A stretch of 64,000 bases of DNA from Planctomycetota bacterium. GTDB taxonomy: Bacteria > Planctomycetota > Phycisphaerae > UBA1845. A program made the translations under genes and the position numbers. Under the pieces are notes generated by a model that saw only the letters and a program-made list of their open reading frames with translations, had not been told where the DNA came from and did not search any database. Position 1 is the stretch's first letter. Each line of letters opens with the position of its first letter. Below, one piece after another: positions 52,194 through 63,356 of this stretch. The DNA lies in contig JAUWWQ010000005.1 of assembly GCA_030616775.1 (NCBI GenBank), forward strand, positions 59,022 to 123,021, read 5' to 3'.

Positions 52194-53327
52194 TTATTCT
52201 TGCGAAGCGCCCGAAAGGTAATCCACCAATTTGTCAAAAAACCGCTTCGACTCCGACATGACAGATTTGTCTTCCGTGGCGGCGAACTGGCGAAGGAGTT
52301 TCTCCTGCTCATTGTTGAGCTTCTTTGGAATCTCCACGATCACCTGCACGAGTTCGTCACCACGTCGGGCGCTGCGAACGTCTGGCAGGCCGAGTCCGTT
52401 GAGCCGAAACAACTGCCCGTGTTGCGTGCCCCGCGGGATTTTCAACTCAGCCTTGCCAGTGAGCGTCGGAACGTCGACATTTGCTCCCAGCGCCGCTTGG
52501 GTGAGACTAATGGGCATCCGGCAAATCAGGTCGTTGTTGTGTCGTTCGAGGAATGTGTGCGGCTTCACCCGAACATAGCAGTGCAGATCCCCGCGTTGGG
52601 TGCCGTCCTCACCCGCTTCCCCTTCGTCTCGAATACGAACTGCCTGACCGTCGTGAATGCCCGCTGGGATCTTGACGGTTACCACGCGCTCCTTCATGGC
52701 TCGGCCGGTTCCCCGGCAGACTTTACAGGGGGTGACGACGACCGAACCGCGACCGTGGCATGCGGGGCACGTGGTGATCACCCGGCCGAACAAAAAACCG
52801 CCCGCCTGTTCGACCTGTCCGTAACCACCGCAGGTGCGGCAGGTTTGCCGCTCTGAGCCTGCCGCCGCCCCCGTCCCGCCGCAGGTATCGCAGAAGTCCT
52901 GGCGAGCGAACTGAATGGACCGCTCAGCGCCGGTCAGCACTTCGGTGAGCGTAAGCTCGACTTTCGTTTGTAGATCCGCCCCCCTGCGATGCCGGCGTCC
53001 ACCCATTCCGAAGGCCCCACCAAAGATGTCGCCGAACATCGAAAAGATGTCATCGACACCCATGTGGGAGAAATCATGCACTCCGACGCCGCTGAGTCCC
53101 GCGTGGCCAAACTGGTCGTAACGCTGCCGCTTGGCGGGATCGGATAGGACTTCGAACGCTTCAGCGGCCTCTTTGAACTTCGTCTCGGCGTCGGGATCTT
53201 CCCTATTCCGGTCGGGATGGTACTTGTGGGCAAGACGCCGATAGGCCTTTTTGATCTGCTCAGGCGATGCCTCCGGCGCCAGGCCTAGCACTTGGTAATA
53301 GTCTCGTTTTGTGCCTGACACGGCCAT
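52194..53327 (-). CDS. dnaJ: DnaJ chaperone (Hsp40)
   Basis: 377 aa. J domain with HPD (YHPDRNRE, near 35), Gly/Phe-rich linker ([15 protein letters not shown]), four zinc motifs [24 protein letters not shown] and CKVCRGTG, and a C-terminal substrate domain. Full-length class I DnaJ. 28 nt upstream of grpE. Confidence 0.94.
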   Translation of the reverse strand: MAVSGTKRDYYQVLGLAPEASPEQIKKAYRRLAHKYHPDRNREDPDAETKFKEAAEAFEVLSDPAKRQRYDQFGHAGLSGVGVHDFSHMGVDDIFSMFGDIFGGAFGMGGRRHRRGADLQTKVELTLTEVLTGAERSIQFARQDFCDTCGGTGAAAGSERQTCRTCGGYGQVEQAGGFLFGRVITTCPACHGRGSVVVTPCKVCRGTGRAMKERVVTVKIPAGIHDGQAVRIRDEGEAGEDGTQRGDLHCYVRVKPHTFLERHNNDLICRMPISLTQAALGANVDVPTLTGKAELKIPRGTQHGQLFRLNGLGLPDVRSARRGDELVQVIVEIPKKLNNEQEKLLRQFAATEDKSVMSESKRFFDKLVDYLSGASQE

Positions 53328-53380
53328 TCCTTAACCGCCCTCGTCCACCCGACTAAGCACAGCCGATAGGACTGCGCATC

Positions 53381-53455
53381 GCTGGACCGAGAATTCGCTG
53401 GACCGAGAATCCCTTCTCGGTCCTCTGGCAGGTGCCGAGAGAGGATTCTCGGCAC
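53381..53455. repeat. Repeated hairpin elements in groEL1-dnaJ gap
   Basis: A direct repeat GCTGGACCGAGAAT occurs at 53381 and 53397. Two perfect 9-bp hairpins follow: 53400-53423 (GGACCGAGA/TCTCGGTCC) and 53432-53455 (GTGCCGAGA/TCTCGGCAC), each with a 6-nt loop. Confidence 0.8.
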
Positions 53456-53537
53456 AGCGTTGAAAGGATTCCCAGCACAGCGTTTCTGCCCTCGGGGCTT
53501 CGCCTACGACAGCGCCGATCAACGGTCGGGCAAGCAA

Positions 53538-53561
53538 AGGGCGGACCCGGCGGTCCGCCCT
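53538..53561 (-). terminator. Likely terminator after groEL1
   Basis: An 8-bp stem AGGGCGGA/TCCGCCCT with an 8-nt loop lies 26 nt after the groEL1 stop. On the minus strand it is followed by TTTGCTTG, a weak T-rich tail. It could separate groE from the dnaJ-grpE transcript. Confidence 0.45.
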
Positions 53562-53586
53562 CAACTATGTCGCCCACACTTGTTTC

Positions 53587-55197
53587 TTATCGGACAGCGC
53601 TTTTGATCGCTTTCTCTTCATCCTTCAGTTCGGTAACCAGAACCTCGGTAGTCAGAACCACCCCAGCCACGCTGGCAGCACTCTCCAGTGCAACACGTGC
53701 GACCTTGGCTGGATCGATGATACCGGCCCTGACCATATCGACGAACTCGTCTTTCTGCACGTCAAAGCCATAAGCCCCGCGTTTTTCGAGGATTTGCTCG
53801 ACGACGACATCACCTTCGCCGCCGGCGTTGGCGACGATCTGCCGCGTCGGGGCCCGAAGGGCAGCCGTGACTATGTCAACGCCGATCTTCTCATCGCCGC
53901 GGGCCCGCTCGCGCGCCTTGGTAACAGCCCCGATAGCGCGGAGAAACACTACGCCGCCTCCGGGGACAATGCCTTCCTCAGCCGCGGCCTTGGTCGCGTT
54001 GAACGCGTCGTCGACCAGGTCTTTTCGCTCCTTCACTTCGATTTCTGTGGCACCGCCGACGCGAATCACAGCCACGCCACCGGCGAGCCGGGCGAGCCGT
54101 TCCTGCAATTTCTCACGGTCATAATCACTGGTCGTTTTCTCGATCTGGCTGCGAATTTGCTCGCAGCGGGCCTTGATCTCCGTCTTCTTACCGGCGCCTT
54201 CGATGATCGTGGTGTCGTCCTTGGTGATCACGACTTTCCTGGCCGATCCCAGGTCTTTGAGGGTGATGTTTTCGAGCTTGATGCCCAAATCCTCGCTGAT
54301 CATCGTACCCCCGGTCAGCACGGCGATGTCACCGAGCATGGCTTTGCGACGATCGCCGAAGCCCGGAGCCTTAACGGCACAGCAGCTCAGCACCCCGCGG
54401 ATCCGATTGACCACCAGACCCGCCAGGGCCTCGCCATCCACGTCCTCAGCTATGGCCAGCAGCGACTTACCGCCCGTGGTGATCGACTCCAGCAGCGGAA
54501 TAAAGTCGCGCAGATTCGAGATTTTCTTCTCGTAGATAAGAATAGCCGGGTCGGTCAGAACACATTCCAGGGAGCCCGGATCAGTGATGAAGTAGGGTGA
54601 GAGAAAGCCCTTGTCGAACTGCATGCCTTCAACGATTTCCTTCTCGGTCTCGAGAGACTTGCCCTCTTCAACTTCCACCACTCCCTCGGTTCCGACCGCT
54701 TCGAGGGCGCTGGCCAGCAGCTTGCCGATCTCCTCGTCGCCGTTGGCTGAAATCGTCGCAACCTTGGCAAGATCGTCGTTCGACCGCACCTTGATGGACA
54801 TTTCCTTGATCGCCCCGACCGCCGCTGCAACGGCCGTATCGATGCCACGCTTCACTGCCATTGGATTGGCACCAGCGGAGACGGCCTTGTATCCTTCGCG
54901 AAATATGGCTTCGGCGAGGACCGTAGCCGCCGTGGTACCGTCGCCGACTTCGTCGCTGGTCTTGGACGCCACCTGGTTGATCAACTTGGCACCCATGTTC
55001 TCGAACGGCTGGGGGAGTTCCACCTCTTTGCTGACGGTAACGCCGTCCTTGCTCACCCGGGGCGAGCCGAAGGACTTCTGCAGGATTACGTTGCGCCCGG
55101 TCGGCCCCATGGTCACCCTGACGGCGTTTGCCAGTTTGGAAAGCCCCTCCAGGATGGACTGACGAGCCTCCTGGGAGAACATCATTTGTTTGGCCAT
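53587..55197 (-). CDS. groEL: GroEL chaperonin, paralogue 1
   Basis: 536 aa. Conserved ATP-binding motifs [12 protein letters not shown] and [13 protein letters not shown], intermediate hinge [13 protein letters not shown]. The C-terminus ends KAIKSAVR and lacks the Gly-Gly-Met tail usual in GroEL, in contrast to paralogue 2. It is downstream of groES. Confidence 0.93.
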   Translation of the reverse strand: MAKQMMFSQEARQSILEGLSKLANAVRVTMGPTGRNVILQKSFGSPRVSKDGVTVSKEVELPQPFENMGAKLINQVASKTSDEVGDGTTAATVLAEAIFREGYKAVSAGANPMAVKRGIDTAVAAAVGAIKEMSIKVRSNDDLAKVATISANGDEEIGKLLASALEAVGTEGVVEVEEGKSLETEKEIVEGMQFDKGFLSPYFITDPGSLECVLTDPAILIYEKKISNLRDFIPLLESITTGGKSLLAIAEDVDGEALAGLVVNRIRGVLSCCAVKAPGFGDRRKAMLGDIAVLTGGTMISEDLGIKLENITLKDLGSARKVVITKDDTTIIEGAGKKTEIKARCEQIRSQIEKTTSDYDREKLQERLARLAGGVAVIRVGGATEIEVKERKDLVDDAFNATKAAAEEGIVPGGGVVFLRAIGAVTKARERARGDEKIGVDIVTAALRAPTRQIVANAGGEGDVVVEQILEKRGAYGFDVQKDEFVDMVRAGIIDPAKVARVALESAASVAGVVLTTEVLVTELKDEEKAIKSAVR

Positions 55198-55266
55198 AGC
55201 CGGCTCCTTCTAGTGTCTTTTCTCGATGGTTGGTATCGAGTCGCAGGCATTAGCCTGCGTGGACCT

Positions 55267-55290
55267 CCGCGCGGCCCGGGGCCCGCGGCT
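55267..55290. repeat. 24-nt palindromic repeat
   Basis: Arms CCGCGCGG and CCCGCGGCT as in the copies at 41551 and 59844, with the 7-nt core CCCGGGG. Located in the gap between groES and groEL1. Confidence 0.7.
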
Positions 55291-55301
55291 TATCGTCGAG
55301 T

Positions 55302-55622
55302 CTACTTGTCCACAACAGCCAGGATGTCACTCTCACGGAGAACGACGTATTGGTCGGTACCGAATTCAATCTCGGTTCCGCTGTACTTGCCATAAAACAC
55401 CTCGTCGCCCAGGGACACGCCCATCTCGCCGCGCCGGCCGCTGTCGAGCAGCTTGCCGGGACCGACGGCGATCACGATGCCGCGCTGCGGCTTCTCGCGG
55501 GCGCTATCCGGCAGGATGATGCCTCCGGTGGTCTTCGCATCAGCCTCCACGGGTTCGACAAGCACCCGATCCTCCGTGGGGCGGAACTTGATCTTCTTCT
55601 TTGTAGCGGTTGCGGTTGTCAT
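55302..55622 (-). CDS. groES: GroES co-chaperonin
   Basis: 106 aa from the ATG at 55622; longer in-frame sequence upstream is not conserved. Co-chaperonin segments RPTEDRVLVEPVEADAKTTG, GGIILPDSAREKPQRGIVIA and VSLGDEVFYGKYSGTEIEF present. Only one groES serves two groELs in this locus. Confidence 0.92.
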   Translation of the reverse strand: MTTATATKKKIKFRPTEDRVLVEPVEADAKTTGGIILPDSAREKPQRGIVIAVGPGKLLDSGRRGEMGVSLGDEVFYGKYSGTEIEFGTDQYVVLRESDILAVVDK

Positions 55623-55645
55623 CGCGATCTGTTCTCCATCCTGTC

Positions 55646-57277
<1,632 letters not shown>

Positions 57278-57724
57278 ATCACCTGTCTCCTCTGAACTCT
57301 AAAGGTTAAGCGTCGTAGGTCCGTTGCCCGGCCGGCCGGTTGACACTGCACCGGCAACGCGGCGTACCGGTAGCCAGGGGGGATGATAGCAATTGGCAGA
57401 CCATTCTCCAACCGGGCTTCGCAGATCGCTAATTTACCTGTTACCAGTGACTTACGAGAATCTCGCCGGCGACGACGTGTCGCCTGTCGTCTGCCAGCTT
57501 GGCAGGTTGGAGCCTCACCCTCCGCGTGAAGTGCCAATTTGACAGCGAGCTCCAAGCCAAGTCTCCCCCGGCCCGGCGGTTGCCACCCGCTCCGCACTCA
57601 AATACGATGCCCTCGTGCCCGCCTGGCAGAACAAATGGCTCAAGCGTCGCCACGGCGCAACAATCCCTCGGTATCAGCGTAGAAGGACCCCTGACGGCCC
57701 TCGGGAGGTCCGAGCAACCCAGAC
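57278..57724. other. Divergent promoter region of groE and GNAT
   Basis: 447 nt between leftward groEL2 and the rightward GNAT gene. One promoter candidate is listed separately. No CIRCE inverted repeat (TTAGCACTC-N9-GAGTGCTAA) is visible, so HrcA control is not evident. Confidence 0.55.
57383..57411 (-). promoter_or_regulatory. Candidate sigma-70 promoter of groEL2-groES-groEL1
   Basis: On the minus strand TTGGAG (57406-57411) and TATCAT (57383-57388) are 17 nt apart, 4/6 and 5/6 consensus. The start codon lies about 105 nt downstream, with GAGGAG before it. Confidence 0.4.
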
Positions 57725-58213
57725 ATGAGCGATAGACCGATCCGCATTCGCCGCGCTACCCTGGCCGATCTCGACACCATCGTCGCCTTCAATCAGGCCA
57801 TGGCCCTCGAAAGCGAGAACAAAACGCTCGATCTTTCGACGGTGACAGCCGGTGTCCGCCGAGCACTCGAAGATCCGGGACGCTCGGTCTACTTCGTGGC
57901 AGAGGTCGATGGGACGGTAGTCGGTCAGACCATGGTCACAATGGAATGGAGCGACTGGCGCAACGGATTCTTCTGGTGGATCCAGAGCGTTTACGTCGAT
58001 CCGGACTCTCGTAGCCGCGGTGTTTTTCGAACGCTCCACGAGCACATTCTTGCACTTGCCAGGCAGCGCCGCGACGTTTGCGGCGTGCGGCTCTATGTTC
58101 ACCGCGATAACCATCGAGCGGTCGAGGTCTATGCAAAGCTCGGCATGAAGCTGACCGAGTATCTGCTGTACGAAGAAGACTTGTCCAACACAACCGATAG
58201 TGCCGCGCCTTGA
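57725..58213 (+). CDS. GNAT-family N-acetyltransferase
   Basis: 162 aa. Acetyl-CoA fold: strand IRIRRATLADLDTIVAFNQ, motif A region YVDPDSRSRGVFRTLHEHIL (with R-x-x-G-variant) near 93-112, and NHRAVEVYAKLGMKLTEY near 130. The acceptor cannot be inferred. Monocistronic, divergent from groE. Confidence 0.83.
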   Translation: MSDRPIRIRRATLADLDTIVAFNQAMALESENKTLDLSTVTAGVRRALEDPGRSVYFVAEVDGTVVGQTMVTMEWSDWRNGFFWWIQSVYVDPDSRSRGVFRTLHEHILALARQRRDVCGVRLYVHRDNHRAVEVYAKLGMKLTEYLLYEEDLSNTTDSAAP

Positions 58214-58262
58214 CACCACGACTCGGGCGACGGGAGTGAGGTTGAGCCGTGTTGGGGATAGC

Positions 58263-58703
58263 CTATTGCAGATGGCGGCCACGGCCGGGTTTTTGCGATG
58301 ACCATTGGGCGAAGTGGCGTTGGCAGGCCGCGTGCATATGCCGATCCACGTCTTGGCGGAATTTGCGGTAGGCATCCAGAAGGGCTTGACCATCGGGTGT
58401 TAAGTCTGTTCCGCCGCCGTCAGGTCCGCCGCGCCGGGGCTCCACAACGGTCACACCGGTCCGCTCTTCGATCAATCTGAGATGCTTCCACGCCTGCCGA
58501 TAGCTCATGCGGAGCTGCTTGGCGGCTGCTGCTAAAGACTTGGTCGCGGCGATCGCCTCGAGCAGGCGCATCTTTCCGGGCCCCAGGGCGTTACGCCCAC
58601 CCACATCAATCCACAACCGTAAACGCCCTTCCCAAAGCCCGGGAGTGGCGTCGGTTTTGGCCTTACTTCGATCTCTCCGTGGACCGGGTTGAATCCTTGG
58701 CAC
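58263..58703 (-). CDS. ModE-like molybdate-responsive HTH regulator (no TOBE domain)
   Basis: 146 aa with GTG start (GGGAG upstream). The N-terminal winged helix has LLEAIAATKSLAAAAKQLRM and SYRQAWKHLRLIEERTG, the ModE/LysR-like recognition helix pattern. There is no C-terminal molybdate-binding (TOBE) domain, so it may be a short single-domain form. Divergent from moaA; likely controls molybdate/tungstate genes in this locus, by analogy. Confidence 0.78.
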   Translation of the reverse strand: MPRIQPGPRRDRSKAKTDATPGLWEGRLRLWIDVGGRNALGPGKMRLLEAIAATKSLAAAAKQLRMSYRQAWKHLRLIEERTGVTVVEPRRGGPDGGGTDLTPDGQALLDAYRKFRQDVDRHMHAACQRHFAQWSSQKPGRGRHLQ

Positions 58704-58891
58704 AGGTTCTCTCCCGTCGCTGGTGAATGTTGACGCCCAGGCAACATGGACAAAAAAACATCAGAAATCCTGGTGCTGGCTATTGGATTGCTTGACCTAT
58801 CCGTTAGCATGTTACCCGGATTGGCGTGGTAGAGGGTTTTAGAAAGCACCGAAGAGGCGATTCTGCAGGTGTTTCTTTTTTGAGGCGCGAT

Positions 58892-59734
58892 ATGCTTAGT
58901 AAAGCAGGTCGGTCCGCGGACGGGGGTGACTGGATGCGCGATCCCTTTGGACGCAGGATCGACTATTTGCGAATATCCGTGACGGATCGCTGCAATCTGC
59001 GGTGCTACTACTGCATGCCCGACAGAGACGTTCCTCTGATCCAGCAAGAGGATCGGCTCACCTTTGAGGAGATCACGGAGGTTGCTCGAGCCGCCGCCGG
59101 CCTGGGGTTTGACAAAATCCGACTGACAGGCGGCGAGCCGTTGCTGCGCTCGAACCTCGTCCATCTTGTAGCGATGCTGGGGCGCGTGAGGGGCCTGAAG
59201 GATCTCTCCATGACCACAAATGGACTGCTCCTGGACAGATATGCCCTGCCGCTCGCCGAAGCGGGCCTGCATCGGGTCAACATCAGCCTCGATTCCGTAG
59301 ACCCGGACACCTACCGTGAGAAAACACGGGGCGGCGACCTCAGCCGAGCCATCAAGGGGATCCGAGCCGCGCAAGCGGCTGGATTCCGGCGGATCAAGCT
59401 GAACTGTGTTGTTGAGTGGTCCTCGGAGGAGCCTGACGCTAGAGAAGTGGCGACCTTCGCTGAGCGCGAGGGCCTGGAAGTACGGTTTATTCGGCGCATG
59501 AACCTGGCCACCGGTGAGTTCTGGGTCGTGGACGGGGGCGCAGGCGGCGACTGCGCACGGTGCAACCGTCTGCGGCTTAGTTGTGAGGGCCTGGTGAGGC
59601 CGTGCTTGTTCAGCGATGTGGGGTTCAGCGTCCGGGAGCTGGGGGCGAAAGCCGCCCTTATGCGGGCCATCGAGGCCAAGCCCGAATCGGGCGAGCAGTG
59701 CGTCACCAGCACATTCAGCCAGATTGGAGGCTAG
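58892..59734 (+). CDS. moaA: MoaA-like GTP 3',8-cyclase (short form)
   Basis: 280 aa from the ATG at 58892 with GAGG 6 nt upstream. Radical SAM CxxxCxxC at Cys34, Cys38, Cys41 (TDRCNLRCYYC), GGEPLLR near 90, and the second cluster CARCNRLRLSCEG and PCLF near the C-terminus, plus the terminal Gly-Gly. It is about 50 residues shorter than typical MoaA before the second cluster (FIRRMNLATGEFWVVDGG), a form I associate with molybdate/tungstate loci. First step of molybdopterin synthesis. Confidence 0.85.
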   Translation: MLSKAGRSADGGDWMRDPFGRRIDYLRISVTDRCNLRCYYCMPDRDVPLIQQEDRLTFEEITEVARAAAGLGFDKIRLTGGEPLLRSNLVHLVAMLGRVRGLKDLSMTTNGLLLDRYALPLAEAGLHRVNISLDSVDPDTYREKTRGGDLSRAIKGIRAAQAAGFRRIKLNCVVEWSSEEPDAREVATFAEREGLEVRFIRRMNLATGEFWVVDGGAGGDCARCNRLRLSCEGLVRPCLFSDVGFSVRELGAKAALMRAIEAKPESGEQCVTSTFSQIGG

Positions 59735-59843
59735 CTCGGATCGGTTCCTGCGTGCATTGACGCGGACATGAAGAGGGTTGCTTCCAAAACGCGTTACAAC
59801 AAGCCACAAGGCGACTCCTCGCCGACTTCCAGTCATCCGGCCA

Positions 59844-59867
59844 CCGCGCGGGCTGAAGCCCGCGGCT
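59844..59867. repeat. 24-nt palindromic repeat
   Basis: Arms CCGCGCGG and CCCGCGGCT with the core GCTGAAG. Located between the convergent moaA and transporter genes. Confidence 0.8.
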
Positions 59868-60002
59868 TGGCAGTGGAGCGATCGGTACATTCAAAGCAGA
59901 CGTGGTATTACGGGTGCGCTACGATATGTGGATTGTCCAAATCCATGTGCGCCGACTAGGGAATTCTCGCCGGGGCACTCCACCGTATGAGACAGCACAG
60001 CG

Positions 60003-61043
60003 TCAGAAGCAGTGTACCGCCGAGCTCTTGAACGTGGCATAGAGCTTGCCACCTCTTTCGATTTCGAGCTTCTCGAAGGACCCATAGGTGACCAGTACGT
60101 TCAAGGTGAGGTCACCTATTCTCACTCGCACGTTCACCAACACGTCTTGAAATTCCCAATCGTCAACGAGGCATGGAAATTGGTTGCGGGCGCTGGACTC
60201 GAACGCTTCCCGAGAAAGAAGGATTTCCTCAGGTCGAATCCAAATGTGTGGGTATGGTTCCGCCCGTTCACCTATATGGATCCTGACGCCATTGGCTCGG
60301 CAGAATCCTTTCTCGTAGTCGTTCACGGGGAAGATGTTGCGCATTCCTACGAAGGTTGCGACGTCGGGATCGTCCGGCTTGCGGAACAAGTCTGCGGGAC
60401 TCCCTACGCGTCGCAGCCGATCGCCCAGCATGACGCCGACACGATGCCCCAGCAGCACTGCTTCATCAACGTCGTGGGTAACGTGCATGAAGGTGGTACC
60501 GGTTTGCTGCTGAATTCGCTTGAATTCGCGCTGCAGGCGTTGGCGCAACCGCAGGTCGACGGCTGAGAGAGGTTCATCCAGAAGCAGTAACCCGGACGAC
60601 ACGACCAACGCCCGGGCGAGGGCAACCCGCTGCTGCTCGCCGCCGGAGAGCGCTTGGGGCATGCGCTCGAGTAACGGAGAGATGTTCAGAAGCTCTGCCG
60701 TTTGGCTAGCTTTCGCAATGGCCTCGATGCGGCCCACTCCCCTTGACCGCAGCCCGTAGATGATATTCTGCATAACGGTCATGTGTGGGAACAAGGCATA
60801 GTCCTGGTACACGATGGCAAATCCCCGGCGCTCCGGCGGAATAGTCGTGATATCCTGTCCGCGCCAACGTATCTGCCCGCTATCCGGGGTAAGCAACCCG
60901 GCGATGATCTCCAAGAGAACCGTCTTCCCCACGCCGGAAGGCCCCAGTAGGACGAAGTACTCCTCCTCTTCCACGGTCAAATCCAACTGTGGGAGTTCGA
61001 ACGAGCCAAGCCGTTTTCGGATTGATCTGAGTTCGAGCGTCAT
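60003..61043 (-). CDS. Molybdate/tungstate ABC transporter ATPase (WtpC/ModC-like)
   Basis: 346 aa. Walker A GPSGVGKT (34-41), ABC signature LSGGEQQRVALARAL and Walker B LLLLDEPLSAVD near 152, with a C-terminal TOBE-like region (VRIHIGERAEPYPHIWIRPE). Last gene of the operon; overlaps the permease by 4 nt. Confidence 0.87.
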   Translation of the reverse strand: MTLELRSIRKRLGSFELPQLDLTVEEEEYFVLLGPSGVGKTVLLEIIAGLLTPDSGQIRWRGQDITTIPPERRGFAIVYQDYALFPHMTVMQNIIYGLRSRGVGRIEAIAKASQTAELLNISPLLERMPQALSGGEQQRVALARALVVSSGLLLLDEPLSAVDLRLRQRLQREFKRIQQQTGTTFMHVTHDVDEAVLLGHRVGVMLGDRLRRVGSPADLFRKPDDPDVATFVGMRNIFPVNDYEKGFCRANGVRIHIGERAEPYPHIWIRPEEILLSREAFESSARNQFPCLVDDWEFQDVLVNVRVRIGDLTLNVLVTYGSFEKLEIERGGKLYATFKSSAVHCF

Positions 61044-61834
61044 AGCGACTCCGTGCGGGCCGGCCGTGCTATAAACCGCAGGATGCTAAAGCCGGCCGCA
61101 CATACAAGTATGAGAATGACGGCTGCGGCACGTGCCGAAGCGAGGCCATAATCGTTGAAACGCTGGAATACCAGGACCGGCGTCGTCATCGGGTGATAAG
61201 CGATAATGACGACAGCGCCGAACTCGCTGATCCCCCGTGCCCACATCAGAACCATGCCTGACAGAATACCCCGCCACGCCATCGGCAGTGAGATGGTGAA
61301 GAACACCCGGGTGCGGGACGCGCCGAGTGTGCGGGCTACTTTCTCTATTCGGTCAGGAATGGCGGTGAATCCCTCACGAGCAGCGTTTATTAGAAAGGGT
61401 ACGGATACAAAGGCCATGGCCAGCGCGATCCCTGCCTCGGCGCCCACGAAGTTAATCCCCAGTGGTTCGGTGGCGCGCTGTATGACCGAATGACGCCCGA
61501 TCAATGTCAACAGCGCGATCCCCGCAGCCGAGTGGGGAATCATGATCGGAAGATCGACGATGCCAAGGACTACGGCTCTTCCGGGGAAACGGGTTCGTGC
61601 CAGCAGGTACGCCAAAGGCACTCCGAAGAACGTGCTGGCAAGCGTCGCTGCCGCTGCGGCCCGCAAGGTCAGCCAGATCGAAGACCACAACTCCGCGTCA
61701 TGCAGCGCTTGTCCCAGCTCTTGATTCGATGCGGCGAGAATCAGGCGGGCCAACGGCGCGATGATGAATGCGAGGACTACGGAGCCGAGCAGAAGGAAGG
61801 TTATACTAAACAGCGACAGCCTGTATTTTCGCAT
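61040..61834 (-). CDS. Molybdate/tungstate ABC transporter permease (WtpB/ModB-like)
   Basis: 264 aa from the ATG at 61834; the frame is open upstream to 61945 without a membrane segment and overlaps the binding-protein gene. Five to six membrane segments; the EAA-type cytoplasmic loop EKVARTLGASRTRVFFTISLP at about 165-185 couples to the ATPase. Same transcript as the ATPase and binding protein. Confidence 0.86.
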   Translation of the reverse strand: MRKYRLSLFSITFLLLGSVVLAFIIAPLARLILAASNQELGQALHDAELWSSIWLTLRAAAAATLASTFFGVPLAYLLARTRFPGRAVVLGIVDLPIMIPHSAAGIALLTLIGRHSVIQRATEPLGINFVGAEAGIALAMAFVSVPFLINAAREGFTAIPDRIEKVARTLGASRTRVFFTISLPMAWRGILSGMVLMWARGISEFGAVVIIAYHPMTTPVLVFQRFNDYGLASARAAAVILILVCAAGFSILRFIARPARTESL

Positions 61835-61917
61835 CGCATGCGATCCGACTGCTCTTGTGTACTGGACGGTAGGCGGCCACGGCTTGCCCAACGATGCAAC
61901 ACGAAGCTGACCGCCGT

Positions 61918-62952
61918 CTAACCATCCTCGCCGATGGCTTTGCAAAGCGGTTGCAGCGTTGACGGTAGCAGGTCGAAGTGATCAGTCAAGGCCGGTGCGA
62001 TGGTCGGCTGACCGTTTTCCCTCATGATCTTCTGCCCCGCATCCGAAAGCAGAAGCCTGACATAAGCTTCGGCCAACTCCCTGTTCTTGCAGCTCTTTGG
62101 AATCGTGACGCCGTAGACCATGGGCGCGCCTCGCCGAGTGATGTACTCTCCGGGCTTTTTCCCGGTAAGTTGGACACTGGCCGTGGCGTACAGATCTGTG
62201 AGCTGTGTTGATTTCAGATTCACCTCATTGGGCAGTACTACGAACTCGAGCCCATGCTGGGATGCTACAGAACGGTAAATGAACAGAAAATCGATCTCAC
62301 CTGCCTCCAGGAGACCCAAGAGATTCGTTTCTTTCGGACGGATGTACTTGCGGTTGTGTTTCTCCTCCAGGCGTCGGGCCAGCTCAGGGATCTGATAATG
62401 CCTCTCGGCCAGTTGGAGGACCATCACAGTGCGATACCCGCAAGGATCTCGATTGGGATCGGAGCGGCCTAAGGTCACGTCGTCGTCGAGCAGCAGCTTT
62501 GGCCAGTTCTCGGCGGTAATTCTCCCAGCGTGCGCTGAGTGCTCGGTGAAGGCGATGACCATCTCATTTGTGGCAAACCGGATGCTGAAGTCCGCGTGTT
62601 CGGGTATCAGAAGGTTGTCGATGACTTTGTAGTCGGCGCTTCCGAGCACGTCGCAGTGTCGCCCAAGATCGCTTACCTTTCGCGCCGTGTCACGGCTTCC
62701 CGCCGCTTCGGCTTTGATGACAACGTTCGGGAACTGCTCCTTGAAATGCTCGGACACCTCGCGAAACGGCACAGCCAGACTACCGGCGTGGAAGATCACC
62801 AGCTCGTCTGCGGCCTCGCCCGCAGGGTCATGTTTCCTGCAAGCGACGCCGATCAACAGAAACGCCAGCATGAGACCCACTGCTAAGCGCCGGAGTGTTG
62901 GACCTCCTCTTGGGAACCATCGGTCGCGTGGGAGTCTCACGTTGGGCATCAC
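61918..62952 (-). CDS. Tungstate/molybdate ABC transporter substrate-binding lipoprotein (WtpA-like)
   Basis: 344 aa. Lipobox LLIGVAC (Cys38), then the oxyanion-binding motif FHAGSLAVPF (54-63) and AEAAGSRDTARKV near 80. Further WtpA patterns: LGRSDPNRDPCGYRT near 160 and IYRSVASQHGLEFV near 230. Captures molybdate or tungstate outside the membrane; choice between them is not decided by sequence alone. First gene of wtpA-B-C type operon. Confidence 0.87.
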   Translation of the reverse strand: MMPNVRLPRDRWFPRGGPTLRRLAVGLMLAFLLIGVACRKHDPAGEAADELVIFHAGSLAVPFREVSEHFKEQFPNVVIKAEAAGSRDTARKVSDLGRHCDVLGSADYKVIDNLLIPEHADFSIRFATNEMVIAFTEHSAHAGRITAENWPKLLLDDDVTLGRSDPNRDPCGYRTVMVLQLAERHYQIPELARRLEEKHNRKYIRPKETNLLGLLEAGEIDFLFIYRSVASQHGLEFVVLPNEVNLKSTQLTDLYATASVQLTGKKPGEYITRRGAPMVYGVTIPKSCKNRELAEAYVRLLLSDAGQKIMRENGQPTIAPALTDHFDLLPSTLQPLCKAIGEDG

Positions 62953-63182
62953 TGTGCTCGCTCAACTAGTAGTGTTGGTGTGGCTGGCAACCTGGTCAAC
63001 AGGTTCCCGGAATATTTCAGCTCAAAATCAATGCGCACCCACGGCATGGACCATCAAGACTTGGCATTATGTCCCCGAAGGAAGTGGGATCAAGGCTTGC
63101 CCGGAACTACCTTGGGGCCTCTAACGGAACGCTTTGAAAGCGGAGCCGTTCCGACGTTCGACGGGATAATGGAGCGGTCCCG

Positions 63183-63345
63183 GTGAGGCGATTTTGCCGC
63201 TTCCTTACCAGGCTGTCGGAATACTTGGTTCGGTTCTTGCATAGCGTGGTTCGGCACGCGAAGTACGTGACGTTCCAGATGACCGAAGTGGCGGTGCCAC
63301 GGGAGTTGTTCGCGGCGAACAGGCCCATCAGAACCTTTGCTTGTG
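63183..63345 (+). pseudogene. IS1380-type transposase C-terminal remnant
   Basis: The + strand frame from 63183 contains VVRHAKYVTFQMTEVAVPRE, matching the C-terminal end of IS1380-family (DDE_Tnp_1_4) transposases as I recall them. About 30 residues match, then the frame diverges. No catalytic region or terminal inverted repeats are visible within 200 nt. Confidence 0.5.
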
Positions 63346-63356
63346 CGATCACGGTA

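Noticed and set aside
57278..57480. CIRCE element upstream of groEL2
   Set aside because: No TTAGCACTC/GAGTGCTAA pair with 9-nt spacing seen.
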